A stretch of DNA of 64,000 nucleotides from Streptomyces cyaneofuscatus (GTDB lineage: Bacteria; Actinomycetota; Actinomycetes; Streptomycetales; Streptomycetaceae): contig NZ_JOEM01000004.1 of assembly GCF_000718135.1 (NCBI RefSeq), forward strand, positions 1 through 64,000, in the 5' to 3' direction. Below, in pieces: positions 45,540-54,847 of this stretch (its first letter is position 1; the number at the start of each line of letters is the position of its first letter). The position numbers were made by a program, and so were the translations under genes. The notes under the pieces are model-generated. The model saw nothing but the letters and a program-made list of their open reading frames with translations, ran no database searches and was not told the origin of the DNA.

Positions 45540-46271
45540 ATGTACACCCAAGAACGCACGGCGATGTCGAATTTGGTGGTCGGCGGTCCGGTGGCGGTGA
45601 ACAGCTATGACAACGCGATCGTGGCGGCGCTGCTCGAAACCCGGCCGGTCATGCTGGTCCACGCCTTCAACGGCGGTTATCTGCGGCCTGCCGAGCTGAA
45701 GGAGCAGAGCCACGACAAGGGCGTCCAGCTGTCCACCGCGCTCGATCCGGCCATCAAGGAGGCGAAGGGCCACCTCTGGTACATCACCCCCGGCGGCTTC
45801 TTCGGGCAGCGGCCGCTGTACTTCATCGAGAGCGCCGCCGGCCAGGTCTCGACCCCGCCCCCCGCCCCGGGCACGGCCCAGCCCCCGATCGACGCCGGGC
45901 GCGGCGACGACGGCGTACCGAAGCCGCAACGCCGGCGGATCACCGTCCACCAGGAAGCCCCCCAGAGCGGCGCCGACACCCTCCAGGTCGGCCTGCCCGG
46001 CAAGGTCGGCGAGAAGTGGCGCGGCAGGAACGGCACCCCCGAGGACACCCAGCTCTGGGTCGTCACGGTCACCCCCTGGGGCGGGATCACCTTCGTGCCG
46101 ATCACCCACCCCGACGCGATCCTCGGCTTCAAGGACCACGCGGTGACGGCCAACGGCGAGGCACGCCTCACCTACAACTGGGGAGGGGACTTCACCGGGA
46201 CGGTCATCAACACGTTCTACCCGCGCCTGCCCAACGAGTGGAACGTCCCGTACCACCACGTCTTCACGTGA
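45540..46271 (+). CDS. Putative beta-trefoil protein of the lectin/pore locus
   Basis: 243 residues from ATG 45540 (GGTGAGG upstream). Two beta-rich halves are joined by a Pro/Arg linker (about residues 105-140). Each half contains motifs in trefoil style: HLWYITPGGFFGQRPLYFIES in the first, TQLWVVTVTPWGGITFVPI in the second. It ends NEWNVPYHHVFT. No export signal. I cannot place it in a named family; ricin-like fold is inference. It is followed 85 bases later by the FG-GAP gene. Confidence 0.6.
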   Translation: MYTQERTAMSNLVVGGPVAVNSYDNAIVAALLETRPVMLVHAFNGGYLRPAELKEQSHDKGVQLSTALDPAIKEAKGHLWYITPGGFFGQRPLYFIESAAGQVSTPPPAPGTAQPPIDAGRGDDGVPKPQRRRITVHQEAPQSGADTLQVGLPGKVGEKWRGRNGTPEDTQLWVVTVTPWGGITFVPITHPDAILGFKDHAVTANGEARLTYNWGGDFTGTVINTFYPRLPNEWNVPYHHVFT

Positions 46272-46356
46272 TTCGTGGCCACCACCGCCACCGCAGCCCT
46301 CGCCGCCCGCTCCCGAGTCAACGTCCGCGTCCGCACCGCCTGGAAGAGGCACCACG

Positions 46357-48231
46357 ATGCCCGTGCCCACGGAAGAACTGAAGCTGGAGATCGTCAACGC
46401 CGCCACCGGGAGGAGACTCGGCGCCAAGGCGGCGCCGAGCGCGGACGGGACCCTCGTCGTCCGCGACTTCCCCGCCGGAGCCGGGGCCGACGGCCCGCGC
46501 CCGGACCTGTGGCAGCTCACTCCCGTGACGCCGGCGCAGGACGACCCGGCGTACGTGATCCGTAACGCGGCCGGCGGGAAGGTGCTGGACAACCCCGCCG
46601 CCGCGGACCGCGGGGTCCGCCAGTGGGACGCGGCCGCCGGGAAGAAGGGCCAGCAGTGGCACGTCGTCCCCGTCGAGGGCGAGGCGGGGCTCTACTTCAT
46701 CGAGGGCGTGGCCGACGGCACCGTTCTCGACCTGGAGGAAGTGGCGGAGCCGGACGACCCGGAGGACGGATGGAAAGGCCCGGACGAGATCCGGATCACC
46801 CTGAACCCGTACGACGACGGCGCGGCGAGCCAGCGGTGGCGGTTCGTCCCGGCCGAGCCCGAGCGCACCAGCGACCCCGTCCTGCGCTGGGCGCCCCTGA
46901 GCCACTGGAACAGCCGGCAGTCCTGGCGGCTGGGCCGCTCGGCCGCGCTGCGGCCCGTACCCGGCGCGGCCCCCTCCTTCAGCGACCCGCTGCTGGTCCT
47001 CGAAGCGTACGGAAGTGCTCCGGAGGCGGGCGGCTGGAAGACCGACGTGCTCACCCCCTCGCCCGGCGGAGGGCCCGGCACCTGGGCCGGGTCCGGAGCG
47101 CGGCTGCTGGCCGACACGACGGGCTCGGCCCACGCCGACATCGTGGCCGTCAGGCCCACCAAGGGCGCCGTGACGTCGGTCGGGCGGGGCGACGGGACGT
47201 TCGACGACGAGCAGCCGCTGCACCAGGGGGCGACCGCCCCGAACGCGGCGGACCTGTGGTCCTTCGTGGACCTGGCGGGCACCGGCAGGCCCGATCTGGT
47301 GGTCCTGTGCACCGGCGGGGTCCGGATCTCCGCCCGGGGCGAGGACGGGGCGTTCGCGCCCGCGGGCGGCGACCTGGCCGTCAAGGCGTTCGGGCACGGC
47401 AAGCAGGCCGGTGAGTGGCTGGCCGACAAGCACCCCCGTTTCCTGGCCGACACCACGGGCGACGGCCGGGTCGACATCGTCGGCTGCCACGACGACGGCG
47501 TGTGGATCTCCCTCCAGGCCGAGGACGGAACCTTCGCGCCGCTCCCCGGCGAACCGGCTGTCCGGGCCTTCGGGCACGGCGAGGAGGCCGGCGGATGGCT
47601 CGTCGCCCGCCACCCGCGCTTCCTGGCCGACACCACCGGGGACGGCCGGCTCGACATCGTCGGCTGCCACGACGACGGCGTCTGGGTCTCCCTCCAGGCC
47701 GAGGACGGCACGTACGCCGAACCGCTGTACGTGCTCGACGAGTTCGGGTTCGAGCAGGGGTGGCGCTCGGCCGACGGGTACCCCCGGTTCGTGGTCGGCG
47801 CCGCCGAGGGCCGCGCGGCGTACATGGTCGGGTTCGGCCCGCAGGGCGTCGTCGTCTCCCACGGGCGCGGCGACGGCACCTTCGAGCCCGCGCGGCTCGT
47901 CCTGAACGACTTCGGGCGCGCCCAGGGATGGACGGGCGGGAAGCATCTCCGCCTCCTCGCGGACGTGACCGGGGACGGCACCCCGGACATCGTCGGCTTC
48001 GGCGACGAGGGGGTCTGGGTGGCGCACGCGGTGGGCGAAGGCCGTTTCGAACAGGCGCAGTTGGTGTGCCGGGGCTTCGGATACGGCGAGGAGGCGGGCG
48101 CCTGGCGGGTGGACCGCCACCCTCGCTTCCTGGCCGACATCACCGGCGACGGCCGCGTAGACATCGTCGGCTTCGGCGGGCCGGGAGTGTACGTGGCCCG
48201 CAACCTCTTCCGGCGCTTCAGGACCCGGTAG
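46357..48231 (+). CDS. Ricin-type lectin domain fused to FG-GAP/VCBS propeller
   Basis: 624 residues. Residues 1-165 form a beta-trefoil with LWQLTPV, QQWHVVP and QRWRFVP. From about 225 come seven blades of the FLADTTGDGRVDIVG type, each with a calcium loop (D.TGDG..D) and a trailing GVW.SL..EDGTF strand. Blades 3 and 4 are almost identical in DNA, so recently duplicated. No signal peptide. FG-GAP/VCBS propellers occur in Tc-toxin and adhesin proteins. Together with the NHL-ricin gene it frames the pore-protein operon. Confidence 0.85.
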   Translation: MPVPTEELKLEIVNAATGRRLGAKAAPSADGTLVVRDFPAGAGADGPRPDLWQLTPVTPAQDDPAYVIRNAAGGKVLDNPAAADRGVRQWDAAAGKKGQQWHVVPVEGEAGLYFIEGVADGTVLDLEEVAEPDDPEDGWKGPDEIRITLNPYDDGAASQRWRFVPAEPERTSDPVLRWAPLSHWNSRQSWRLGRSAALRPVPGAAPSFSDPLLVLEAYGSAPEAGGWKTDVLTPSPGGGPGTWAGSGARLLADTTGSAHADIVAVRPTKGAVTSVGRGDGTFDDEQPLHQGATAPNAADLWSFVDLAGTGRPDLVVLCTGGVRISARGEDGAFAPAGGDLAVKAFGHGKQAGEWLADKHPRFLADTTGDGRVDIVGCHDDGVWISLQAEDGTFAPLPGEPAVRAFGHGEEAGGWLVARHPRFLADTTGDGRLDIVGCHDDGVWVSLQAEDGTYAEPLYVLDEFGFEQGWRSADGYPRFVVGAAEGRAAYMVGFGPQGVVVSHGRGDGTFEPARLVLNDFGRAQGWTGGKHLRLLADVTGDGTPDIVGFGDEGVWVAHAVGEGRFEQAQLVCRGFGYGEEAGAWRVDRHPRFLADITGDGRVDIVGFGGPGVYVARNLFRRFRTR

Positions 48232-48272
48232 CCGCGTGGCGGTGTGCCGGGGCGCTCACCGGCGTACGCGAA

Positions 48273-48311
48273 GGGGCCCGTTCCGTACGTACGCCGTACG
48301 GAACGGGCCCC
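48273..48311. terminator. Bidirectional terminator
   Basis: Perfect 16-base stem (48273-48288 with 48296-48311), seven-base loop, between the convergent FG-GAP gene and the small gene at 48326. Confidence 0.88.
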
Positions 48312-48325
48312 GGTGCGTGGGTACG

Positions 48326-48565
48326 TCAGCTCTGCGCGGGCGGCGTGTCCTGCTCGGACTGCCCGGGCTGCTCGCCCGGCTCGGCGGCGGTCGTGGCCGC
48401 CTGTGCCTCGGCGCGCTCGCGCATCTTGCGGACGAGCTCCTGCTTCTTGTCCTCGGCCACCTTGCGGTCGGCCCCTCGCGCGGAACCCGCGCCCTGCTGT
48501 TCGGCGCGGGACAGCTTCTTGCGCTGTCCGCCGACACCGAGGAGGTTGTTGCGGCTCTTGGCCAC
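48326..48565 (-). CDS. Small conserved actinobacterial protein (DUF6243-like)
   Basis: 79 residues. MAKSRNNLLGVGGQRKKLSRAEQQ at the start, then charged helix DRKVAEDKKQELVRKMRERAEA and a disordered Pro/Gln/Glu end. Typical of a small cytoplasmic Streptomyces family of unknown function; my naming as DUF6243 is from memory of the pattern. Confidence 0.75.
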   Translation of the reverse strand: MAKSRNNLLGVGGQRKKLSRAEQQGAGSARGADRKVAEDKKQELVRKMRERAEAQAATTAAEPGEQPGQSEQDTPPAQS

Positions 48566-48742
48566 GGCGTTCTCCCATTCGTGGTGATGAGAAGTGAGTC
48601 AGGAAAGGTCGAAGGGGCCGGTCGCGCCGATCCCCGTGGCGGCGGGGATGGACTCAACCCGCCGCGCTCTCACTCGTAGATCTGGAAGAACGAAGACATG
48701 CCGGAACGGTACCCCGCTCCCGGAGCACCCCGCACCAGATTT

Positions 48743-48946
48743 TCAGGCCGTCGGGTCGACCGTCGCCTGGTGGGCCTCGGTCAGGTGCTCCTGGGCCTTC
48801 AGCCAGGGCAGGAACTGCGCCGAGCGGCGCCAGCCGCAGGTGGAGCACGTCAGCTCGCGTGACATGCCCGACTTCCGTACCTGCACGACGTGTTCACGGC
48901 CGTGCTGGTCCCATCTGCTGACCTTGCTGCTGGTGATCGACGGCAT
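48743..48946 (-). CDS. Small zinc-finger-like protein
   Basis: 67 residues. CSTCGW and a later WLKAQEHLTEAHQ give a C-x2-C ... H-x4-H arrangement that could bind one zinc. HGREHVVQVRKSGMSRELTCSTCG is common in streptomycete small proteins of unknown role. It lies upstream of a 177-base gap with no other gene. Confidence 0.65.
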   Translation of the reverse strand: MPSITSSKVSRWDQHGREHVVQVRKSGMSRELTCSTCGWRRSAQFLPWLKAQEHLTEAHQATVDPTA

Positions 48947-49006
48947 CGCGTACCTCCCGGGACGGCGGCGGGGGCTCCGGTGGACCGAGTGGACCGATAC
49001 GGCGAA

Positions 49007-49036
49007 GCCCCCGGTTCCGTACCCGGAACCGGGGGC
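49007..49036 (-). terminator. Terminator of glyS
   Basis: Perfect 13-base stem (49007-49019 with 49024-49036), four-base loop, 33 bases after the glyS stop. Confidence 0.85.
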
Positions 49037-49069
49037 CTCACGCGCCTACGGGCGCACGTACGGGAGTTG

Positions 49070-50452
49070 TCAGCAGCCGACCAGGCGCGCGCCGAGGTAC
49101 GCCTGGATCTGGTCCAGGGAGACGCGCTCCTGCTTCATCGTGTCGCGCTCGCGCACGGTCACCGCGTTGTCGTCCAGGGTGTCGAAGTCGACGGTCACGC
49201 AGAACGGGGTGCCGATCTCGTCCTGGCGGCGGTAGCGGCGGCCGATGGCGCCGGCGTCGTCGAACTCGATGTTCCAGTTCTTGCGCAGGTCCGTCGCCAG
49301 GCCCTTGGCCTTCGGCGAGAGCTGCGGGTTGCGGGAGAGCGGCAGGACCGCGACCTTGACCGGCGCCAGGCGCGGGTCGAGGCGCATCACGGTGCGCTTC
49401 TCCATGACGCCCTTGGCGTTGGGCGCCTCGTCCTCGATGTAGGCGTCGAGCAGGAACGCCAGCATCGCGCGGCCGACACCGGCCGCGGGCTCGATGACGT
49501 ACGGCGTCCAGCGCTCGCCGGCCTCCTGGTCGTAGAACTGGAGGTCGGTGCCGGAGGCCTTGGAGTGGGCCTTGAGGTCGTAGTCGGTGCGGTTGGCGAC
49601 GCCCTCCAGCTCGCCCCACTCGCTGCCGCCGAAGCGGAAGCGGTACTCGATGTCCGCGGTGCGCTTGGAGTAGTGGGAGAGCTTCTCCTTCGGGTGCTCG
49701 AACCAGCGCATGTTCTCCTCGCGCATGCCGAGGTCCGTGTACCAGTTCCAGCGCTGGTCCATCCAGTACTGCTGCCACTCCTCGTCCTCGCCCGGCTTGA
49801 CGAAGAACTCCATCTCCATCTGCTCGAACTCACGGGTCCGGAAGATGAAGTTGCCCGGAGTGATCTCGTTCCGGAAGGACTTGCCGACCTGCGCGATGCC
49901 GAACGGCGGCTTCTTGCGCGAGGTCTGCTGCACCTGGCCGAAGTTGGTGAAGATGCCCTGGGCGGTCTCGGGGCGCAGGTAGGCGACCGAGCCGGAGTCC
50001 TGGGTGGGGCCGAGGTGGGTGGAGAGCAGGCCCGAGAACTCCTTGGGCTCCGTGAAGGTGCCCTTGTTGCCGCAGTTGGGGCAGTTGAGGTCGGCGAGGC
50101 CGTTGACCGGCGGCTTGCCGTGCTTCTCCTCGTACGCCTCCTCCAGGTGGTCGGCGCGGTAGCGCTTGTGACAGGAGGTGCACTCGGTCAGCGGGTCCGA
50201 GAAGGTGGCGACGTGACCCGAGGCGACCCAGACGTCCGGGGCCAGGATGACCGACGAGTCGAGACCGACCACGTCCTCGCGCGAAGTGACCATGTAGCGC
50301 CACCACTGGCGCTTCAGGTTCTCCTTCATCTCGACGCCCAGCGGCCCGTAGTCCCAGGCGGCGCGCTGACCACCGTAGATCTCACTGGAGGGGTAGACGA
50401 AGCCACGGCGCTTGCTCAGGCTGACGATGGTGTCGATCTTGTCGGCGGCCAC
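49070..50452 (-). CDS. glyS: Glycyl-tRNA synthetase
   Basis: 460 residues, the homodimeric alpha2 eukaryote-like type (not the alpha/beta form). Class II motifs: motif 1 region [18 protein letters not shown], motif 2 [25 protein letters not shown], motif 3 [20 protein letters not shown], then the anticodon domain (about 350-460) with [11 protein letters not shown] zinc-type CTSCHKR...CPNCG cluster is inserted near 95-130. Charges tRNA-Gly. ATG at 50452. Confidence 0.96.
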   Translation of the reverse strand: MAADKIDTIVSLSKRRGFVYPSSEIYGGQRAAWDYGPLGVEMKENLKRQWWRYMVTSREDVVGLDSSVILAPDVWVASGHVATFSDPLTECTSCHKRYRADHLEEAYEEKHGKPPVNGLADLNCPNCGNKGTFTEPKEFSGLLSTHLGPTQDSGSVAYLRPETAQGIFTNFGQVQQTSRKKPPFGIAQVGKSFRNEITPGNFIFRTREFEQMEMEFFVKPGEDEEWQQYWMDQRWNWYTDLGMREENMRWFEHPKEKLSHYSKRTADIEYRFRFGGSEWGELEGVANRTDYDLKAHSKASGTDLQFYDQEAGERWTPYVIEPAAGVGRAMLAFLLDAYIEDEAPNAKGVMEKRTVMRLDPRLAPVKVAVLPLSRNPQLSPKAKGLATDLRKNWNIEFDDAGAIGRRYRRQDEIGTPFCVTVDFDTLDDNAVTVRERDTMKQERVSLDQIQAYLGARLVGC

Positions 50453-50593
50453 GGTGCTCTCTTCATTACGACGGCGACGAACGGCGAATGCTTCAGATTA
50501 CCGGCGGGCGCACCCCTCGGATCAAATCGGTGGGGCCTTCGACGATCTTCGGCCCCTCCCTATGTGACCTTCCGGGCATCTCATCCGCCTTGT

Positions 50594-50630
50594 TGACAAT
50601 CGTTTCCACTTTTGTTGAAAATGACTGTCA
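50594..50630 (+). promoter_or_regulatory. Two tandem Zur boxes over the znu promoter
   Basis: TGAAAATGACTGTCA (50616-50630) fits the actinobacterial Zur box (TGaaAATGAttTTCA-like) closely. TGACAATCGTTTCCA (50594-50608) is a weaker second copy, centres 22 bases apart. TTGACA at 50593-50598 is a -35 box and GAAAAT (50617-50622) a likely -10 within the main box, so bound Zur would block transcription. Zur regulation of znuACB in Streptomyces is established; box positions here are my reading. Confidence 0.72.
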
Positions 50631-51637
50631 TGAACGTACGCCGCCTCATACCCACCACCGCCGTCGCCGGAGCAGTCGTCCTCGGTCTGACCGCTCTCTC
50701 GGCCTGCTCCACCTCCGATGCAGCGGACGGGGGCAACGGCGACCAGCTGAAGGTGACCGCGTCGTTCTACCCGATGCAGTTCCTGGCCGAGCGGATCGGC
50801 GGCGAGCACGTCGCCGTCACGAGCCTCACCAAGCCGGGCGTCGAGCCGCACGACCTGGAGCTCACCCCCCGCCAGATCGGCTCCATCAGCGAGTCCGACT
50901 ACGTGCTCTACCTCAAGGGCGTCCAGCCCGCCGTGGACGACGCGATCCAGCAGTCCGGTGTGAAGAACACCGTCGACGCCGCGACCCTCACCACGCTGGA
51001 GAACCACGGAGCCGAGGTCAGCGGCCACGACCACGGCCACGAGGGCGAGGAAGAGCACGGTCACGAAGAAGACGCCCACGAAGAGGGCGACGGCCACAAC
51101 CACGGCGAGGAAGGCGGCGCCGACCCGCACATCTGGCTGGACCCGGTGAAGTACGCCGAGGTCGCCAAGGGCGTCGGCAAGTCCCTGGAGAAGGCCGACC
51201 CCGACCACGCCGCCGACTACAAGAAGAACACCGAGGCCCTGGTCGGCGAGCTGAACAAGCTGAACACGGCGTACGAGACCGGGCTGAAGAACACCGCCAC
51301 CAAGACCTTCATCACCACCCACTCCGCCTTCGGCTACCTCGCCGAGCGCTACGGGCTCACCCAGCAGGGCATCGCGGGCATCGACCCCGAGGCCGAGCCG
51401 ACCCCGGCCCGCATCCAGGAGCTCCACACCGTCGCGGAGAAGGAGAAGGCCACGACCGTCTTCTTCGAGACACTCGCCAGCGACAAGACCGCGAAGACCC
51501 TCGCGAAGGACACCGGGCTCAAGACCGACGTCCTGGACCCGCTGGAGGGAATCACGAAGAAGTCCCAGGGCGCTGACTACATCGAGGTCATGGAGTCCAA
51601 CCTCGCCGCGCTGCAGAAGGCGCTCGGCGCGAAGTGA
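50630..51637 (+). CDS. znuA: Zinc ABC transporter substrate-binding lipoprotein
   Basis: 335 residues. Lipobox LTALSAC after a signal peptide; then a cluster A-I zinc-binding fold with conserved HDLEL (first His), a His/Glu/Asp-rich loop about 125-165 (HDHGHEGEEEHGHEED and GHNHGEE), ADPHIWLDP, THSAFGYLAERYG and FFETLAS. Binds zinc outside the membrane. I favour ATG 50630, which touches the Zur box; the mRNA may be leaderless because the -10 lies seven bases before it. First gene of znuACB-zur. Confidence 0.93.
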   Translation: MNVRRLIPTTAVAGAVVLGLTALSACSTSDAADGGNGDQLKVTASFYPMQFLAERIGGEHVAVTSLTKPGVEPHDLELTPRQIGSISESDYVLYLKGVQPAVDDAIQQSGVKNTVDAATLTTLENHGAEVSGHDHGHEGEEEHGHEEDAHEEGDGHNHGEEGGADPHIWLDPVKYAEVAKGVGKSLEKADPDHAADYKKNTEALVGELNKLNTAYETGLKNTATKTFITTHSAFGYLAERYGLTQQGIAGIDPEAEPTPARIQELHTVAEKEKATTVFFETLASDKTAKTLAKDTGLKTDVLDPLEGITKKSQGADYIEVMESNLAALQKALGAK

Positions 51638-51666
51638 CCCCCACCACATCCCGATCGGAGGCGCTC

Positions 51667-52470
51667 ATGCCGGAGCGTGAGACCAGCACCCGCGAGCCCG
51701 TGGCCGGCACCCGCGAGGCCGTCGTCAGCCTGCGCGGCGCCACGGCCACCCTCGGCGCGCGCCCCGTGCTGCGCGGGGTGGACCTCACCGTGCACCGCGG
51801 CGAGGTCGTCGCCCTGCTCGGCGCCAACGGTTCCGGCAAGTCCACCGCCGTACGGTCCGCCATCGGCCAGGTCCCGCTGACCGGCGGCGCCGTCGAGCTG
51901 TTCGGCACCGAGCTGCGGCGCTTCCGGCAGTGGGGCCGGATCGGTTACGTGCCCCAGCGCACCACGGCCGCCGGCGGGGTCCCCGCCACCATCCGCGAGG
52001 TCGTCGCCTCCGGCCGGCTGGCCCGTACGAAGCTGCGGTGGCCCGGGAAGGCGGACCGGGCGGCCGTGGACCGGGCCATCGAGCTGGTGGGCCTGTCCGA
52101 CCGCGCCAAGGACTCCGTGAGCGCCCTGTCGGGCGGCCAGCACCAGCGGGTCCTGATCGCCCGCGCCCTGGCCGCCGAGCCGGAGCTGCTGATCATGGAC
52201 GAGCCGATGGCCGGGGTGGACCTGGCGAGCCAGGAGATCCTGGCGGCGACCCTGCGTGAGCAGGTGGCCCTGTCCACCTCCGTGCTCCTCGTGCTGCACG
52301 AGCTGGGCCCGCTGGAGCCGCTGATCGACCGGGCCGTGGTCCTGCGCGACGGCTGTGTGACGCACGACGGGCCGCCGCCGGAGGCGCTCGGCCAGCACGC
52401 GCTGCCCGGCCACGACCACGTACACCCCCACGCGGCCGACGAGCCCGTACGGACGGGACTGCTGACCTGA
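51667..52470 (+). CDS. znuC: Zinc ABC transporter ATP-binding protein
   Basis: 267 residues from ATG 51667, preceded by GGAGG; an overlapping GTG at 51634 (GTGA with znuA stop) is an alternative. Walker A LLGANGSGKST, signature LSGGQHQR, Walker B LLIMDEPMAGVD and H-loop VLHELG are intact. His-rich end HALPGHDHVHPHAAD may bind zinc. Powers import through ZnuB. Confidence 0.93.
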   Translation: MPERETSTREPVAGTREAVVSLRGATATLGARPVLRGVDLTVHRGEVVALLGANGSGKSTAVRSAIGQVPLTGGAVELFGTELRRFRQWGRIGYVPQRTTAAGGVPATIREVVASGRLARTKLRWPGKADRAAVDRAIELVGLSDRAKDSVSALSGGQHQRVLIARALAAEPELLIMDEPMAGVDLASQEILAATLREQVALSTSVLLVLHELGPLEPLIDRAVVLRDGCVTHDGPPPEALGQHALPGHDHVHPHAADEPVRTGLLT

Positions 52471-53369
52471 TGTTCCTCGAATTCCTCAACCCGCCCTTCA
52501 TGCAGCGGGCGCTCATCGCGGCCGTCCTGGTCGGCATCACCGCGCCCGCCATCGGCATCTACCTGGTCCAGCGCCGCCAGGCCCTCATGGGCGACGGCAT
52601 CGGGCACATCGCGATGACCGGTGTCGGCCTCGGCTTCCTGCTCTCCACCAGCCCCGTCTGGATGGCCACCGCCGTCGCCGTGGCCGGTGCGGTCGTCATG
52701 GAGCTGATCCGCTGGTACGGGCACACACGCGGCGACCTCGCCCTGGCGATGCTCTTCTACGGCGGCATGGCGGGCGGCGTCATGCTGATCAATCTCTCCG
52801 ACACGGGCTCCAACGCCAACCTGACCTCGTACCTCTTCGGCTCGCTCTCCACCGTCTCCGAGTCCGACGTGATCGCGATCTGCGTGCTGGCGGCCTTCGT
52901 GGTGCTGGTCACGGTCGGGCTGCGGCGGCAGCTGTTCGCCGTCAGCCAGGACGAGGAGTTCGCCCGGGTGACCGGGCTGCCGGTGCGGGTGCTGAACCTG
53001 CTGGTCGCGGTGACGGCCGCCGTGACGGTGACCGTCGCGATGCGGGTCGTCGGGCTGCTGCTGGTCAGCGCGCTGATGGTGGTGCCGGTGGCGGCCGCGC
53101 AGCAGATCACCAAGTCCTTCAAGGTGACGTTCGTGCTCTCCGTGGTGATCGGCACGGGGGTGACCCTGGCCGGCACCGTGACCTCGTACTACCAGGACGT
53201 TCCGCCGGGGGCGACGATCGTGCTGCTGGCCATCGCTGTGTTCGTCGCGCTGACCGCGCTCGCGGCTCCGCTCGCGAAACGACGGGCCCGGGCGAGCGAG
53301 GCGAAGGGTGCGGAGTGCACCCTGGAGGTACCGGCGGCCCGCCGGGGGACGGACGACCTGCGCGTTTGA
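52470..53369 (+). CDS. znuB: Zinc ABC transporter permease
   Basis: 299 residues, about eight helices, ABC-3 family (LVQRRQALMGDGIGHIAMTGVG and the late LMVVPVAAAQQITKSFK are characteristic). Start shares one base with the znuC stop. Functions as a homodimer in the membrane. Confidence 0.94.
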   Translation: MFLEFLNPPFMQRALIAAVLVGITAPAIGIYLVQRRQALMGDGIGHIAMTGVGLGFLLSTSPVWMATAVAVAGAVVMELIRWYGHTRGDLALAMLFYGGMAGGVMLINLSDTGSNANLTSYLFGSLSTVSESDVIAICVLAAFVVLVTVGLRRQLFAVSQDEEFARVTGLPVRVLNLLVAVTAAVTVTVAMRVVGLLLVSALMVVPVAAAQQITKSFKVTFVLSVVIGTGVTLAGTVTSYYQDVPPGATIVLLAIAVFVALTALAAPLAKRRARASEAKGAECTLEVPAARRGTDDLRV

Positions 53370-53434
53370 GTGCGGCGTCCGGTCGGGCTGGCACAATGGC
53401 CCGACACATGTACGGGCGACACGAGGAGGCACCT

Positions 53435-53869
53435 GTGGCCACGGCGCCGATCAGTGGCACGAACGCAGCGCCGGTACGCGGCCGGTCCACCCGGCAGCGG
53501 GCTGCGGTGGCGGCGGCCCTCGACGAGGTCGACGAGTTCCGCAGCGCCCAGGAGCTGCACGACGTCCTCAAGCACCGCGGCGACTCCGTGGGCCTGACCA
53601 CGGTCTACCGGACCCTTCAGTCCCTCGCCGACGCGGGCGAGGTCGACGTCCTGCGCACCACCGAGGGCGAGGCCGTCTACCGGCGGTGCTCGACCGGTGA
53701 CCATCACCACCACCTGGTCTGCCGGCTCTGCGGCAAGGCGGTCGAGGTCGAAGGGCCCGCCGTCGAACAGTGGGCCGAGATGATCGCCGCCCAGCACGGC
53801 TATGTGAACGTCGCGCACACCGTCGAGATCTTCGGCACGTGTGCGGAGTGCGCCGCGAGCAAGAAGTAG
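53435..53869 (+). CDS. zur: Zinc uptake regulator of the Fur family
   Basis: 144 residues; GTG 53435 with GAGGAGG ideally placed gives the conserved start ATAPISGTNAAPVRGRSTRQR. Winged helix with RTLQSLADAGEVDVL; metal sites HHHHLVCRLCGK and, at the C-terminus, CAECAA (the structural zinc cysteines). Represses znuACB when zinc is plentiful. Its location right after the transporter it controls is the common actinobacterial order. Confidence 0.94.
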   Translation: MATAPISGTNAAPVRGRSTRQRAAVAAALDEVDEFRSAQELHDVLKHRGDSVGLTTVYRTLQSLADAGEVDVLRTTEGEAVYRRCSTGDHHHHLVCRLCGKAVEVEGPAVEQWAEMIAAQHGYVNVAHTVEIFGTCAECAASKK

Positions 53870-53878
53870 GCGCGCGAA

Positions 53879-53920
53879 CGTGAGAAGGGCCCCTGTACGC
53901 GTACAGGGGCCCTTCTCACG
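53879..53920. terminator. Perfect 42-base palindromic terminator
   Basis: 20-base arms around a GC centre (53879-53898 and 53901-53920) with no mismatch, between the convergent zur and uppS genes. Confidence 0.92.
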
Positions 53921-53927
53921 TCCTACG

Positions 53928-54767
53928 TCACTTCTTGGCGGCCTCCGCGGCCTTCGCGGCCTCCGCCGCCTCCTGCGCCCCGCCGAAGCGGCGGTCGCGC
54001 TGCGCGTACTCCAGGCAGGCCCGCCACAGGTCCCGACGGTCGAAATCCGGCCAGAGAACGTCCTGGAAGACCATCTCCGCGTACGCGCTCTGCCAGATCA
54101 GGTAGTTCGAGGTGCGCTGCTCGCCGCTGGGGCGCACGAAGAGGTCCACGTCCGGCATGTCCGGGTAGTAGATGTACTTCTGGAACGTCTTCTCGTTGAC
54201 CTTCGACGGGTCGAGCTTCCCGGCCGCCACGTCCTGGGCGATGCGCTGCGCGGCGTCCGCGATCTCGGCACGGCCGCCGTAGTTGACGCAGAAGTACAGC
54301 GTCATCCTGTCGTTGTCCTTCGTCTGCTCCTGGGCGACCTGGAGCTCCTGGACGACGGACTTCCACAGCTTGGGCATGCGGCCCACCCACCGGATCCGGA
54401 TGCCGAGCTCGTCCATCTCGTCGCGGCGGCGGCGGATCACGTCGCGGTTGAAGTTCATCAGGAACTTCACCTCGTCCGGTGAGCGCTTCCAGTTCTCCGT
54501 GGAGAAGGCGTAGAGCGAGAGGTTCTTGACGCCCATCTCGATGCACCCCTTGAGGACGTCCATGACGACGCCCTCACCGACCTTGTGGCCCTCGGTGCGG
54601 GGCAGCCCCCGCTCCTTGGCCCAGCGGCCGTTGCCGTCCATCACGACGGCGACGTGCTGGGGCACCAGCTCGCCGGGGATCTTCGGAGGCGTCGCGCCCG
54701 AGGGGTGCGGCTCGGGGGTCTTGTACGTGCGCCGGTTACGGCCGCCGAGGATCCCGCGTACTGCCAT
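53928..54767 (-). CDS. uppS: Isoprenyl (cis-prenyl) transferase
   Basis: 279 residues. [10 protein letters not shown] near residue 42 has the catalytic Asp; [37 protein letters not shown] and a Glu-terminated end match undecaprenyl diphosphate synthases. It adds isopentenyl units in cis to make the lipid carrier for wall synthesis. A second uppS paralog in many streptomycetes may make shorter chains; this looks like the main type. Convergent with zur. Confidence 0.93.
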   Translation of the reverse strand: MAVRGILGGRNRRTYKTPEPHPSGATPPKIPGELVPQHVAVVMDGNGRWAKERGLPRTEGHKVGEGVVMDVLKGCIEMGVKNLSLYAFSTENWKRSPDEVKFLMNFNRDVIRRRRDEMDELGIRIRWVGRMPKLWKSVVQELQVAQEQTKDNDRMTLYFCVNYGGRAEIADAAQRIAQDVAAGKLDPSKVNEKTFQKYIYYPDMPDVDLFVRPSGEQRTSNYLIWQSAYAEMVFQDVLWPDFDRRDLWRACLEYAQRDRRFGGAQEAAEAAKAAEAAKK

Positions 54768-54847
54768 GAGGTTCTCAGTCTCCCTGTGTCACTTCTTCAC
54801 ACAACGCGTCGCTCTCTAGGGCCCGCGTCACTCTCTTGGGGCCCGCG

